Assembly: GCA_003646935.1 (NCBI GenBank)
Contig: QMLW01000015.1
Location: 1 to 13,067, forward strand
Origin: Deltaproteobacteria bacterium
GTDB lineage: Bacteria > Desulfobacterota > DSM-4660 > Desulfatiglandales > B25-G16
Length of the DNA: 13,067 bases
Reading direction: 5' to 3'
Within the stretch, counting starts at the first letter, position 1. Each line of letters starts with the position of its first letter. A program made the position numbers and the translations under genes. Under the pieces are notes generated by a model that was given only the letters and a program-made list of their open reading frames with translations, ran no database searches and was not told the DNA's origin. Of the stretch, positions 1 to 6,594 are shown one piece after another.

Positions 1-96
1 CTCTAACTCATTAATTCGGGTAACGAGTGGGATGAGTTTTTTCAGCTCTCGTTCGTTTTTGCTGCCGATAAAGGTCTTTACGATACCACCAAGCAT
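1..96 (-). CDS. secA: SecA preprotein translocase ATPase, N-terminal fragment
   Basis: Only the first 32 codons are in the window; the gene runs off the left edge. The reading frame starts at an ATG (positions 96-94) preceded by a good Shine-Dalgarno sequence (AGAGGTGA about 10 bases upstream). The peptide begins MLGGIVKTFIGSKNERELKK and continues with LIPLVTRINELE, matching the conserved SecA N-terminus (short hydrophobic start, a G-S-x-N-x-R motif, then a basic helix ending near x-I-N-x-x-E). SecA is the ATP-driven motor that pushes unfolded precursor proteins through SecYEG. Placement directly after an M23 peptidase gene is, from memory, common in deltaproteobacteria. Identity rests on 32 residues plus context, so the downstream domains cannot be checked here. 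Confidence 0.85.
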   Translation of the reverse strand, partial: MLGGIVKTFIGSKNERELKKLIPLVTRINELE

Positions 97-220
97 ATCA
101 GTAAGTTCACCTCTTTTCCTCGTTTCTGATTAAACCTTTATGGGTAAAATTTCAAGCAGTAATTAGGGATACCGGGAACCGGTGAGCGTTTTATCCCTTA
201 GGCTAATGATGCGGTGTGAC
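97..220 (-). other. secA leader / intergenic region
   Basis: This 124-base gap lies between the M23 peptidase stop and secA. It contains the secA ribosome binding site and a short perfect hairpin (ACCGG at 171-175, CCGGT at 179-183) with no T-tract. A TTGAAA hexamer on the minus strand could be a -35 box, but no convincing -10 follows at 16-18 bases. I see no SecM-like leader ORF. secA may be read through from the peptidase gene or have its own weak promoter. Confidence 0.4.
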
Positions 221-1129
221 TTAGTTCAGGATGTAACGGAGGGGATTTACCGGGACACCATTCAGAAGAACCTCGTAGTGAAGGTGAGGGCCGGTGCATC
301 TTCCGGTGCTTCCTACCTCTCCGATCACCTGCCCCCTCTTGACATGTTGTCCTTTCCTCACACAGAACTTATGCAGATGGCCATAGCGCGTCATGAGGTT
401 ATATCCGTGGTTGATGGCAATCATCCTTCCAAAGTTACCCTCTCTGCCCGCGAACACCACCAATCCATCTGCGGGGGCAATGATCGGTGTCCCAATTCTG
501 GTTGCGATATCGAGTCCCTTGTGAAATTCCCTTAGATTAGTAAAAGGAGATATCCTATAACCGAATCCGGAGGAAAACCAGCCATTTGTTGGCCGTATAG
601 AGGGTGTACAGGCGAGGATGGATTTCTGCTCTCTCAAGAATTTGCTCAGTTCTGCTTGGGAGCGAGAGGTTACAGCGATTTCGGTTTCGAGGTTCTCAAG
701 TGATTTATGTGTTTGATAGATAAGCTCCTTATAGACACCATCGTTTTGCTGTTCAGTATTCAGGGCATTGATGTTTGATCCACCAAGCCCGAGGAATTGC
801 TCCTGTTTCTCCGAGGGATTAAGGTTGGTCATGATGCGCAGTTTTTGGTCAAATTCCTGAAGCTTCATCATCTCCTTATTGATCTTATTGATCTTTCTGA
901 TTAAGGCAGCGAGCTGGGTTTTTTGAATTCGGTTCTCCTTCTTCAGGATATTGAGTCGTGGTATCTGTGCTTTTATCTTTTTGTAGTCATTGATAAGCCA
1001 GCAAATCCCAATACTTAGAAGAACGAAGATGATGAGGAAGAGCCGTAGGAAACCAGAGGGAATCTTGACCTTTCGTACCTTGCCTGATCCTCCTGGAAGG
1101 AAGACTAAAGTGGCTTTTTTTGATGCCAT
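221..1129 (-). CDS. Membrane-anchored M23 (LytM-type) metallopeptidase
   Basis: This 302-residue protein resembles murein endopeptidases that cut peptide cross-links, or their inactive EnvC/NlpD-like relatives that activate amidases. Seen in order: a basic N-terminus, one membrane segment at about residues 27-47, a long Lys/Glu/Gln-rich region likely to be a coiled coil (about 48-105), a linker, then the M23 domain (about 185-297). The zinc ligands are present: H203 and D207 in HKGLD, and H284 in GPHLHYE, with H251 in YGHLH as the further catalytic histidine. All key residues are intact, so an active enzyme facing the periplasm is likely. It is followed by secA. The ATG at 1129 has only a weak SD (GAG, 6-7 bases upstream). 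Exact substrate and gene symbol are unknown. Confidence 0.88.
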   Translation of the reverse strand: MASKKATLVFLPGGSGKVRKVKIPSGFLRLFLIIFVLLSIGICWLINDYKKIKAQIPRLNILKKENRIQKTQLAALIRKINKINKEMMKLQEFDQKLRIMTNLNPSEKQEQFLGLGGSNINALNTEQQNDGVYKELIYQTHKSLENLETEIAVTSRSQAELSKFLREQKSILACTPSIRPTNGWFSSGFGYRISPFTNLREFHKGLDIATRIGTPIIAPADGLVVFAGREGNFGRMIAINHGYNLMTRYGHLHKFCVRKGQHVKRGQVIGEVGSTGRCTGPHLHYEVLLNGVPVNPLRYILN

Positions 1130-1138
1130 ATTTAGCTC

Positions 1139-1222
1139 GGAACTTGAAACTGGAAACTTGAAACTGGAATAAGGTGAAAAACACAGTTAGTAAACATTAT
1201 CAAGTTTCGAGTATCCAGTATC
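1139..1222. repeat. Short tandem repeat with inverted partner
   Basis: The 13-base word CTTGAAACTGGAA occurs exactly twice at 1143-1155 and 1157-1169 (period 14), preceded by a partial copy of its end (GGAA). About 30 bases on, CAAGTTT at 1201-1207 is the reverse complement of AAACTTG at 1154-1160, and two further GTATCCA words follow (1211-1217 and 1217-1223, overlapping). The block lies between tRNA-Cys and the M23 gene and could fold. It resembles the short GAAACTTGAAACTGG-type intergenic repeats found in several bacterial groups; whether it is a genome-wide family cannot be seen from one window. Confidence 0.5.
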
Positions 1223-1232
1223 CAATAAAAAT

Positions 1233-1308
1233 TGGAGGCGGCAACCGGATTCGAACCGGTGTAAAACGGTTTTGCAGACCGCTGCCTTAGCCACTTGGCT
1301 ATGCCGCC
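1233..1308 (-). tRNA. tRNA-Cys (anticodon GCA)
   Basis: Read on the minus strand, a 76-base cloverleaf forms. The acceptor stem GGCGGCA pairs with TGCCGCC. The anticodon loop CTGCAAA gives GCA, and the T-arm is CCGG-TTCGAAT-CCGG. The discriminator is T, as expected for tRNA-Cys (U73), and the CCA end is encoded. It lies six bases downstream of tRNA-Gly and is probably co-transcribed with it. The encoded CCA is also part of a short CCAAT/ATTGG inverted repeat with a T-rich loop; no T-tract follows, so this is not a clear terminator. Confidence 0.97.
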
Positions 1309-1314
1309 TTTCCA

Positions 1315-1390
1315 TGGAGCGGGAAACCGGACTTGAACCGGCGACCGTCACGTTGGCAACGTGATGCTCTACCAACTGAGCTATTCCCGC
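1315..1390 (-). tRNA. tRNA-Gly (anticodon GCC)
   Basis: This is a 76-base minus-strand cloverleaf. The acceptor stem GCGGGAA pairs with TTCCCGC. The D-arm is AGCTCAGTTGGTAGAGC, the anticodon stem CACGT/ACGTG surrounds the loop TGCCA with anticodon GCC, and the T-arm contains GGTTCAAGTCC. Discriminator T and CCA are encoded. It heads a two-tRNA unit (Gly-Cys) placed between pgsA and the M23 gene, with its own promoter immediately upstream. Confidence 0.97.
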
Positions 1391-1399
1391 CTGTTGCCA

Positions 1400-1427
1400 A
1401 TTGTATGCGTATGTTCACTTTTGTCAA
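1400..1427 (-). promoter_or_regulatory. Sigma-70-type promoter for tRNA-Gly/tRNA-Cys
   Basis: On the minus strand a perfect -35 hexamer TTGACA (1427-1422) is separated by 16 bases from a -10 hexamer TACAAT (1405-1400, 5 of 6 consensus). The predicted start falls a few bases before the tRNA-Gly 5' end at 1390. This is the best-matching promoter in the window and fits a stable-RNA unit independent of the pgsA operon. Confidence 0.8.
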
Positions 1428-1445
1428 GAAAAATCTCAATAACGC

Positions 1446-2003
1446 CTACATGAGAACATTCTTAGCCAATCGAAAATACGAATACCCGGACCACAGGGTC
1501 AGTGCCAGCGCAACCCAGAGAAAGGCCATGCCAACGGCATGAAAATCAACGTTGATATACTGATAGTGCAAACAGAGACAAATGAGAGAGACGAGTTGGA
1601 ATATCGTTTTATATTTTCCGAGAGAACTCGCAGCGATAACCTTTCCCTCCACAACCGCGATGCTCCTCAAGCCCGTCACCGCCATCTCCCTTGCGATAAT
1701 CAGGATCACCATCCAGGCGGGAATCCTCCCGAGGGTTATGAGCATGATCATGGTGACCGATACGAGCAGCTTGTCCGCAAGGGGATCGAGGAATTTCCCG
1801 ACAGGGGTAACTGTCTTATATCGCCTCGCCAGGAATCCATCCAGGAGATCGGTAAAGGCAGCAGCCGCGAAGAAAACGGCGGCCAGAAAGCTCCCCAGCC
1901 TTCCGGGAAAATAAAGGCAGGTCATCACCGCTGGGATCAGCACCAACCTCATGATGCTCAGGGTATTCGGTAGATTGTCTATGTGCCCTTGATGGCGATT
2001 CAT
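1446..2003 (-). CDS. pgsA: CDP-diacylglycerol-glycerol-3-phosphate phosphatidyltransferase
   Basis: PgsA makes phosphatidylglycerol-phosphate from CDP-diacylglycerol and sn-glycerol-3-phosphate in the inner membrane, the committed step to phosphatidylglycerol and cardiolipin. The 185-residue length is typical. The N-terminal signature NLPNTLSIMRLVLIP is present, and the CDP-alcohol phosphotransferase motif D-x2-D-G-x2-A-R-x8-G-x3-D-x3-D is complete at residues 52-77 (D52, D55, G56, A59, R60, G69, D73, D77). Several hydrophobic segments fit a multi-pass membrane protein. The ATG at 2003 follows the transglycosylase stop by 17 bases; a GGTGAG lies unusually close to it (2 bases), so the start could be slightly off, but the family N-terminus supports it. 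The last gene before the tRNA pair. Confidence 0.93.
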   Translation of the reverse strand: MNRHQGHIDNLPNTLSIMRLVLIPAVMTCLYFPGRLGSFLAAVFFAAAAFTDLLDGFLARRYKTVTPVGKFLDPLADKLLVSVTMIMLITLGRIPAWMVILIIAREMAVTGLRSIAVVEGKVIAASSLGKYKTIFQLVSLICLCLHYQYINVDFHAVGMAFLWVALALTLWSGYSYFRLAKNVLM

Positions 2004-2020
2004 ATCTCACCGCGGCTGGA

Positions 2021-2608
2021 TTATTCCTTCGTACCTCGGTACTCCTGGTAATAGGCCATAACCCTCTCTACGAAACGTTTCGTTTGGGGTATGGGGGGAA
2101 TGCCATTACATTTGTCCACTGTTGTGGCGCCTACATTATACGCGGCAACCGCTAATCTCCTATTGCATTTATACCTCTTGAGAAGCAAGCTTAGGTATTT
2201 GGTACCGCCGAGGATATTCTGCTCGGGATCAAAGGGGTCGCTTACCTTCATGTCCCGTGCGGTAGCAGGCATTAACTGCATAAGGCCCTGGGCACCGCTT
2301 TTAGAGACAGCATCGGGCTCAAAGGATGACTCGGCCTTTATAATCGCCTTGATAAGGTGGGGATCCACGTCGAATCGTCTTGAAGCCCTTTTGATGATCT
2401 CCTCATATTTCGCGATGTATGGCCGTGCCTTTAATCCGCTGGTACTCATGTAGAGGCGGTAGCGAGCATCTGAGGGGATATTCGTGAAGTGCCACACGCC
2501 GTTTTCATCCTTAAATCCATATATATCGCCGCGTGCAGAGCTCAGGGGCATTAGGCAGCACAGCATGACGAGAATTACCGCAGATACTAGTATTCTAGCT
2601 CCAGACAT
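2021..2608 (-). CDS. Exported lytic transglycosylase (DUF4124-SLT)
   Basis: This 195-residue protein is predicted to cleave murein glycan strands non-hydrolytically, leaving 1,6-anhydro-MurNAc ends. It has a hydrophobic signal peptide (about residues 5-26), a short DUF4124-like segment (about 28-46, containing YGFKDENGVWHFTN) and an SLT domain (about 66-190). Family motifs are clear: catalytic E93 in AESSFEP, SKSGAQGLMQLMPATA (102-117), and AAYNVG (155-160). The export signal contains a CC pair, but no good lipobox is seen, so I infer a soluble periplasmic protein. The ATG lies four bases after the small ORF stop. With the M23 enzyme it gives the cluster two murein-cleaving activities. Confidence 0.9.
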   Translation of the reverse strand: MSGARILVSAVILVMLCCLMPLSSARGDIYGFKDENGVWHFTNIPSDARYRLYMSTSGLKARPYIAKYEEIIKRASRRFDVDPHLIKAIIKAESSFEPDAVSKSGAQGLMQLMPATARDMKVSDPFDPEQNILGGTKYLSLLLKRYKCNRRLAVAAYNVGATTVDKCNGIPPIPQTKRFVERVMAYYQEYRGTKE

Positions 2609-2612
2609 CTCA

Positions 2613-2738
2613 TTACATCTCCCGTATCAGTATATCGAGTTCCCGTCCCCTTTCTATCGTCATGGGTTTTGTGACAAAGGCAATCCATAAATCCGGGTTT
2701 ATTTCCACCAGATCTACCGTGCTGGTATAGGATTTCAA
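2613..2738 (-). CDS. Possible small protein, 41 codons, TTG start
   Basis: A minus-strand frame starts at TTG (2738-2736), overlapping the folK stop as TTGA, and ends with TAA at 2615-2613, four bases before the transglycosylase ATG. A good Shine-Dalgarno sequence (AGGGGAG) lies five bases before the TTG. The product has 41 residues: it starts MKSYTSTVDLVEINPDLWIA (TTG read as Met) and ends RELDILIREM. It is soluble-looking, mixed acidic/basic, with no cysteines and no membrane segment. I do not recognise a family. The spacing fits translational coupling inside the operon. A longer ATG-started frame over the same bases (65 codons) overlaps folK and the transglycosylase and has a much less protein-like composition. 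The small frame could still be chance, or a decayed longer gene. Confidence 0.5.
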   Translation of the reverse strand: MKSYTSTVDLVEINPDLWIAFVTKPMTIERGRELDILIREM

Positions 2739-3241
2739 ACGAGCTCCCCTGCATAATCAACTGACGGTCCCTTTGGGAGGCCATGTAAGAGCTGACCGAT
2801 GGTCGTCTTGAGCACGGGATGTATGAGATCAGGTGCTAACTGAGCGAGTGGTTCCAATACGAACCGCCTCTTGTGCAGCAGGGGGTGGGGTATCACTAAA
2901 TCATGTGATCGCATGACTTCCTGGCCAAACAGGAGGATGTCGAGATCAATTATTCTTGCCTCCCACCGTTTTCTCCTCCTTCTTCCCATAGCGTGCTCTA
3001 TAGACAAAAGGGCCTTTATCAGCTGGATTGGGCTCCGTTCAGTCGTCACTTTTGATACACAATTTATAAACCAGTCCTGTTCAATGACGCCTTCGGGTTC
3101 CGTTTTAAACAGTGCTGAGCAGGCAGCCACCTGACATCCCGGCACATGACCCATCTCCTCTATGGCCCGCCTACAGTTTGAGATTTTATCTCCAAGGTTC
3201 GATCCTATCCCTATATAGGCTATCGTACTATTCGAAGTCAT
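2735..3241 (-). CDS. folK: 2-amino-4-hydroxy-6-hydroxymethyldihydropteridine pyrophosphokinase
   Basis: FolK (HPPK) transfers pyrophosphate from ATP to 6-hydroxymethyl-7,8-dihydropterin, the step before dihydropteroate synthase in folate synthesis. The 168-residue length is normal. Motifs seen: IAYIGIGSNLGDK at the N-terminus, LFKTEPEG and the QDWFINCV strand, the arginine-rich stretch GRRRRKRWEARIIDLDILLF with the two Mg-binding aspartates D99 and D101, and the closing IPHPLLHKRRFVLEPL. Its ATG overlaps the dapL stop by four bases (ATGA), indicating translational coupling. No other folate genes are in view, so it is a passenger of the lysine/envelope operon. Confidence 0.95.
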   Translation of the reverse strand: MTSNSTIAYIGIGSNLGDKISNCRRAIEEMGHVPGCQVAACSALFKTEPEGVIEQDWFINCVSKVTTERSPIQLIKALLSIEHAMGRRRRKRWEARIIDLDILLFGQEVMRSHDLVIPHPLLHKRRFVLEPLAQLAPDLIHPVLKTTIGQLLHGLPKGPSVDYAGELV

Positions 3242-4401
3242 AGCCCAACCCGCTGAATCCTCTCAGCGGCCTCTCGCAGTCGTTTTTCATCCTGCGTGAG
3301 TGCAATCCTGATGTATCCATCGCCAGCAGAGCCGAATCCGTTGCCCGGTGTGACTACGACACCGGCTTCGATTAACAGCTTCGATGTCAGATCCATAGAT
3401 GTATAGGGGCGAGGGACCGGCACCCAGAGATAGAATGTGGCCTTTGGGGGATTCACTGTGAAGCCGGCACCATGCAATCCCCTGACCATGATATCCCTTC
3501 GCTTTTCATAGACCGTTACCATCTCGGGGATGCTCTCTCTATGCGATTTTAAGGCAGCGATGCCGGCTATTTGAATGGCCTGGAATGCGCCGGAATCGAG
3601 ATTGCTCTTTATTGCGCACAGTCCCTGGATGGCCTCCCTGTTGCCTACCGCGAAGGCGATTCTCCATCCGGTCATGTTAAATGTCTTTGAGAGGGAGTGA
3701 AATTCTACGCCGATTTCCTTTGCCCCATCTACTTCAAGGAGGCTCATGGGTTTGTATCCGTTAAAGGCAATCTCGCTATAGGTGAGGTCGTGGCAGACCA
3801 TTATCCCGTGTCTGTGTCCAAAGGCGACTATCGCCTCGAAGAAATCCCTCTCGGCAACAGCCGCCGTGGGATTATTGGGATAGTTGATCCACAACATCTT
3901 GGCCCTTTTCGTCACCTCAGGCGGTATGGCGGCGAGGTCCGGCTTAAAGCCGTGTTCCGCGAGCAACGGCAAGAAATAGGATTCCCCACCCGCAAAAAGC
4001 GTTCCGCTATTGTACACCGGGTAGGCAGGGGTGGGAACAAGGGCGAGATCGCCGTGATCAATAAAGGCAAGGGAGATATGGGCTATGCCCTCCTTTGCGC
4101 CGATCAATACGATTACCTCGTCCTCCGGATCTAATTTCACCGAGAATCTCCGCTGGTACCATTCGGCTATCGCATATCTGAATTCCTCCATGCCCGCATA
4201 GGAGGGGTACCGGTGATTTGCTGGATCTTTTACGGCACTTGCCATAGCCTCAATGATGTGAGGTGGTGTGGGAAGATCAGGATCGCCTATGCCCAGATCT
4301 ATGATATCCACCCCCCTTGTCATGATCCGCTTCTTGTTTTCATCAATCTCCTTGAATAAGTACGGAGGTAGCTGTGAAATTCTCTCTGCTTGTTTAAACA
4401 T
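3238..4401 (-). CDS. dapL: LL-diaminopimelate aminotransferase (DapL type)
   Basis: This 387-residue fold-type I PLP aminotransferase probably converts tetrahydrodipicolinate directly to LL-diaminopimelate using glutamate, bypassing the succinylase/acetylase steps. Features: DLGIGDPDLPTP near the N-terminus, NYPNNPTA (173-180), D205 and Y208 for cofactor binding, the PLP lysine K239 in SLSKTFNMTGWR, and a C-terminal YIRIAL arginine for the substrate carboxylate. A general alanine/aspartate-type aminotransferase of the same family is the main alternative. Position one base after the dapB stop and in a unit with lysA argues strongly for DapL, and no dapC/D/E is in the window. RBS GAGGGAT lies inside the dapB end. 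Confidence 0.88.
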   Translation of the reverse strand: MFKQAERISQLPPYLFKEIDENKKRIMTRGVDIIDLGIGDPDLPTPPHIIEAMASAVKDPANHRYPSYAGMEEFRYAIAEWYQRRFSVKLDPEDEVIVLIGAKEGIAHISLAFIDHGDLALVPTPAYPVYNSGTLFAGGESYFLPLLAEHGFKPDLAAIPPEVTKRAKMLWINYPNNPTAAVAERDFFEAIVAFGHRHGIMVCHDLTYSEIAFNGYKPMSLLEVDGAKEIGVEFHSLSKTFNMTGWRIAFAVGNREAIQGLCAIKSNLDSGAFQAIQIAGIAALKSHRESIPEMVTVYEKRRDIMVRGLHGAGFTVNPPKATFYLWVPVPRPYTSMDLTSKLLIEAGVVVTPGNGFGSAGDGYIRIALTQDEKRLREAAERIQRVGL

Positions 4402-4402
4402 C

Positions 4403-5212
4403 TCAGCTATCCCTCAATCCTAAGACATCTTGCATGTCGTAGAGGCCGTTCGGTTGCGTGATAACCCATGCGGCAGCGAGCAACGCACCTTTCGCGAAGT
4501 TATCCCTGCTGTGCGCCCTGTGTGTCACTTCAATCCTCTCGCCTACACCCGCAAAGATAACCGTATGCTCTCCAACGATATCACCGGCCCTGAGGGCTTG
4601 AATACCGATCTCGGTGTCCCGCCTCTCGCCGATGAAGCCCTTGCGCTCATACACGGCGTCAGCGTCCAGGTTTCGCCCCGTTGTGTTTGCCAAGATATGG
4701 GCGAGATGGAGTGCTGTGCCGCTCGGCGCGTCTTTCTTCAGTCTATGGTGAGCCTCCAGTATCTCCATATCATAGCCTTCCCTGAGTATTCTCGAGAGAT
4801 CTCCAACCACCTTGAACAGCACATTGACCCCTACACTCATATTAGGGGACAGAACGCATTTGATTGACGTGGCGAGGTCATGCAGTTCTTGCCTCTGCTG
4901 ACCAGCGATTCCCGTCGTTCCTATTACCATTGCCCCACCGGTCTTGGCAATAACCCCTATATTGTGTAACGTACAGTCAGGCGTGGTAAAATCAATCAAC
5001 ACATCAGCTCCTTGCAACGCCTCGCTGATGTCCTTCTTGAGCTCGATGCCAGTCTCGGCACCAGCGATGATACCTCCCACATCTCTGCCGATGTGAGGAT
5101 GATCCGGCCTCTCAAAGGCACCGGATAACGTAAACCCCTCGCTCTTTTGAATCATTTGGATGATTCTCCCCCCCATCCTTCCGGCTGCACCAGCAACGGC
5201 AACGTGTATCAT
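4403..5212 (-). CDS. dapB: 4-hydroxy-tetrahydrodipicolinate reductase
   Basis: DapB reduces the DapA product to tetrahydrodipicolinate with NAD(P)H in the DAP/lysine pathway. The 269-residue length matches the family. The dinucleotide-binding loop VAGAAGRMGG is at residues 6-15. IDFTTPD (73-79) and GTTG (98-101) follow, then the catalytic signature with H155, H156 and K159 in EAHHRLKKDAPSGTA. SPNMSVGVN (122-130) is also conserved. The ATG has a clear RBS (AGGAGAA, six bases away). It feeds DapL, encoded one base downstream. Its own partner dapA is not between lysA and dapB, where it is often found. Confidence 0.95.
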   Translation of the reverse strand: MIHVAVAGAAGRMGGRIIQMIQKSEGFTLSGAFERPDHPHIGRDVGGIIAGAETGIELKKDISEALQGADVLIDFTTPDCTLHNIGVIAKTGGAMVIGTTGIAGQQRQELHDLATSIKCVLSPNMSVGVNVLFKVVGDLSRILREGYDMEILEAHHRLKKDAPSGTALHLAHILANTTGRNLDADAVYERKGFIGERRDTEIGIQALRAGDIVGEHTVIFAGVGERIEVTHRAHSRDNFAKGALLAAAWVITQPNGLYDMQDVLGLRDS

Positions 5213-5337
5213 CTTCTTCTCCTACTACATTAGGTTATATACGGCCAGTCACCAAGACACTAATTTCAATGGTTACCCTTCATTTCTCCATTTTTTTGTC
5301 CTGGTGCCTTGGTGGCTTTATGAAGGGTAACCTTTTT
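5213..5337 (-). repeat. Interleaved inverted repeats between lysA and dapB
   Basis: This gap contains a perfect 13-base inverted repeat, GGTTACCCTTCAT at 5271-5283 against ATGAAGGGTAACC at 5320-5332. A second pair, CACCAAGACAC at 5250-5260 against GTGCCTTGGTG at 5304-5314, has one G-T mismatch. Their order is A-B-A'-B', so both stems could only coexist as a pseudoknot. A T-run (5333-5338) adjoins on the plus strand. The CACCAAG..CTTGGTGG words resemble a type of short intergenic repeat common in many bacterial genomes. As an RNA it would lie between the lysA stop and the dapB RBS. Terminator, processing site or repeat remnant are all possible. Confidence 0.55.
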
Positions 5338-6591
5338 TCAAAGAAATGCCGGCACTGACTCTCCCTTAAGTAGTTCCTCAGGAATTTCCCTTTCCCTTAT
5401 AATAGAGAATTGTCCCCCCTTGACCATCACCTCCGCAGGCCTTGGACGGGAGTTGTAGTTCGAGGCCATAGAAAAGCCATAGGCACCTGCGCTCATGAGG
5501 GCGACGAGGTCTCCCGGTTCAAAGGGGGGCATGGTTCGATCTCTGGCGAAGAAATCACCGGTTTCGCACACTGGTCCTACGAGATCGGCCTTGATCATAC
5601 CAGAGAGAGTTCTTTTCACCGGCTGCACCGCATGAAAGGAATTATACAGTGCAGGTCTGATGAGATCGTTCATTGCTGCGTCCACAATGATGAACCTCTT
5701 GTTCGACGTCGATTTGGTATAGAGGGCCCTTGTGACCAGTATGCCGGCATTGCCGATGATAACCCTTCCGGGCTCGAGGATAAGGGTAATGGAATCACCC
5801 TCGATTATCTCCTTCAAAGCCCTGGCGTACTCATTTGGGTGCGGCGGGTTTTCTTCGTCGTAGGTTATGCCGAGTCCCCCCCCAAGGTTGAGATTCCGTA
5901 TTTCCATCCCCATCTCGCGCAATTCCCTAAAGATCTTTTGCAGTGATTCGAGCGCCTTGGTAAAGGGATGGATATCGGTGAGTTGACTGCCGATATGGCA
6001 CGATATACCGCTCAGCTCGATATGTTTCAGTTCATCGGCTATCTTATAGACGTGCAACGCGTCTCGCATTGGTATGCCGAACTTGTTTTCACCCATTCCG
6101 GTTGCGATATAGGGATGGGTATCTGCTGCAATGTCCGGGTTTATACGTACGGCGATTGACGCCGTTTTGCCCTTGGTACCCGCGATCCGACTGAGCACCT
6201 GCAATTCTTGGAGGGACTCGACATTGAACATGAAGATATCCGATTGAAGGGCAAGTTCAATATCAGCCGGGGTCTTTCCCACCCCGGAGAAGACAATCTT
6301 ATCCGCTGGGATGCCGGCCCTCAGGGCCCTGAGGAGCTCTCCGCCTGAAACGATATCCGCACCTGCTCCCTCCCGCGCCAATGCCCGTAGGACGGCGATG
6401 TTGGAGTTTGATTTCACGGAGAAGCAGGTGAGGTGCTCTAGGCCGTTGAAGGCCCCATCAAAGACGTGGTAATGCCTCGTAATGGTCGCATGAGAGTAAA
6501 GATAAAACGGTGTTCCCACCTGATCTGCGATATGCGCTACCGGCACTTCTTCACAGTAAAGCTCATCATCCCTATATGCAAAGTGATGCAT
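5338..6591 (-). CDS. lysA: Diaminopimelate decarboxylase
   Basis: LysA decarboxylates meso-diaminopimelate to L-lysine with PLP, the last step of the pathway. The protein has 417 residues, the usual length, with an alanine-racemase-like barrel followed by a C-terminal beta domain. Key positions: PLP lysine K60 in FSVKSNSN, H199 in SCHIGSQ, the glycine loop LGGGLG (236-241), EPGR (273-276), the dimer-interface motif CETGD (342-346) and Y371 in AGAYGFSMASNYNSRPRP. The usual motif is CESGD, so serine is replaced by threonine. The ATG follows the dnaX stop by three bases with no Shine-Dalgarno sequence, so translation probably depends on coupling to dnaX. The N-terminus (MHHFAYRDDELYCEEVPV) fits the deltaproteobacterial form. 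Confidence 0.95.
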   Translation of the reverse strand: MHHFAYRDDELYCEEVPVAHIADQVGTPFYLYSHATITRHYHVFDGAFNGLEHLTCFSVKSNSNIAVLRALAREGAGADIVSGGELLRALRAGIPADKIVFSGVGKTPADIELALQSDIFMFNVESLQELQVLSRIAGTKGKTASIAVRINPDIAADTHPYIATGMGENKFGIPMRDALHVYKIADELKHIELSGISCHIGSQLTDIHPFTKALESLQKIFRELREMGMEIRNLNLGGGLGITYDEENPPHPNEYARALKEIIEGDSITLILEPGRVIIGNAGILVTRALYTKSTSNKRFIIVDAAMNDLIRPALYNSFHAVQPVKRTLSGMIKADLVGPVCETGDFFARDRTMPPFEPGDLVALMSAGAYGFSMASNYNSRPRPAEVMVKGGQFSIIREREIPEELLKGESVPAFL

Positions 6592-6594
6592 CGT

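Noticed and set aside
182..535. 117-codon plus-strand ORF
   Set aside because: It is antisense to the M23 domain coding sequence, which has all family motifs; the product looks like no protein.
2587..2784. 65-codon minus-strand ORF spanning the folK end and transglycosylase start
   Set aside because: It overlaps both neighbours and has a less protein-like composition than the TTG-started frame in the same gap.
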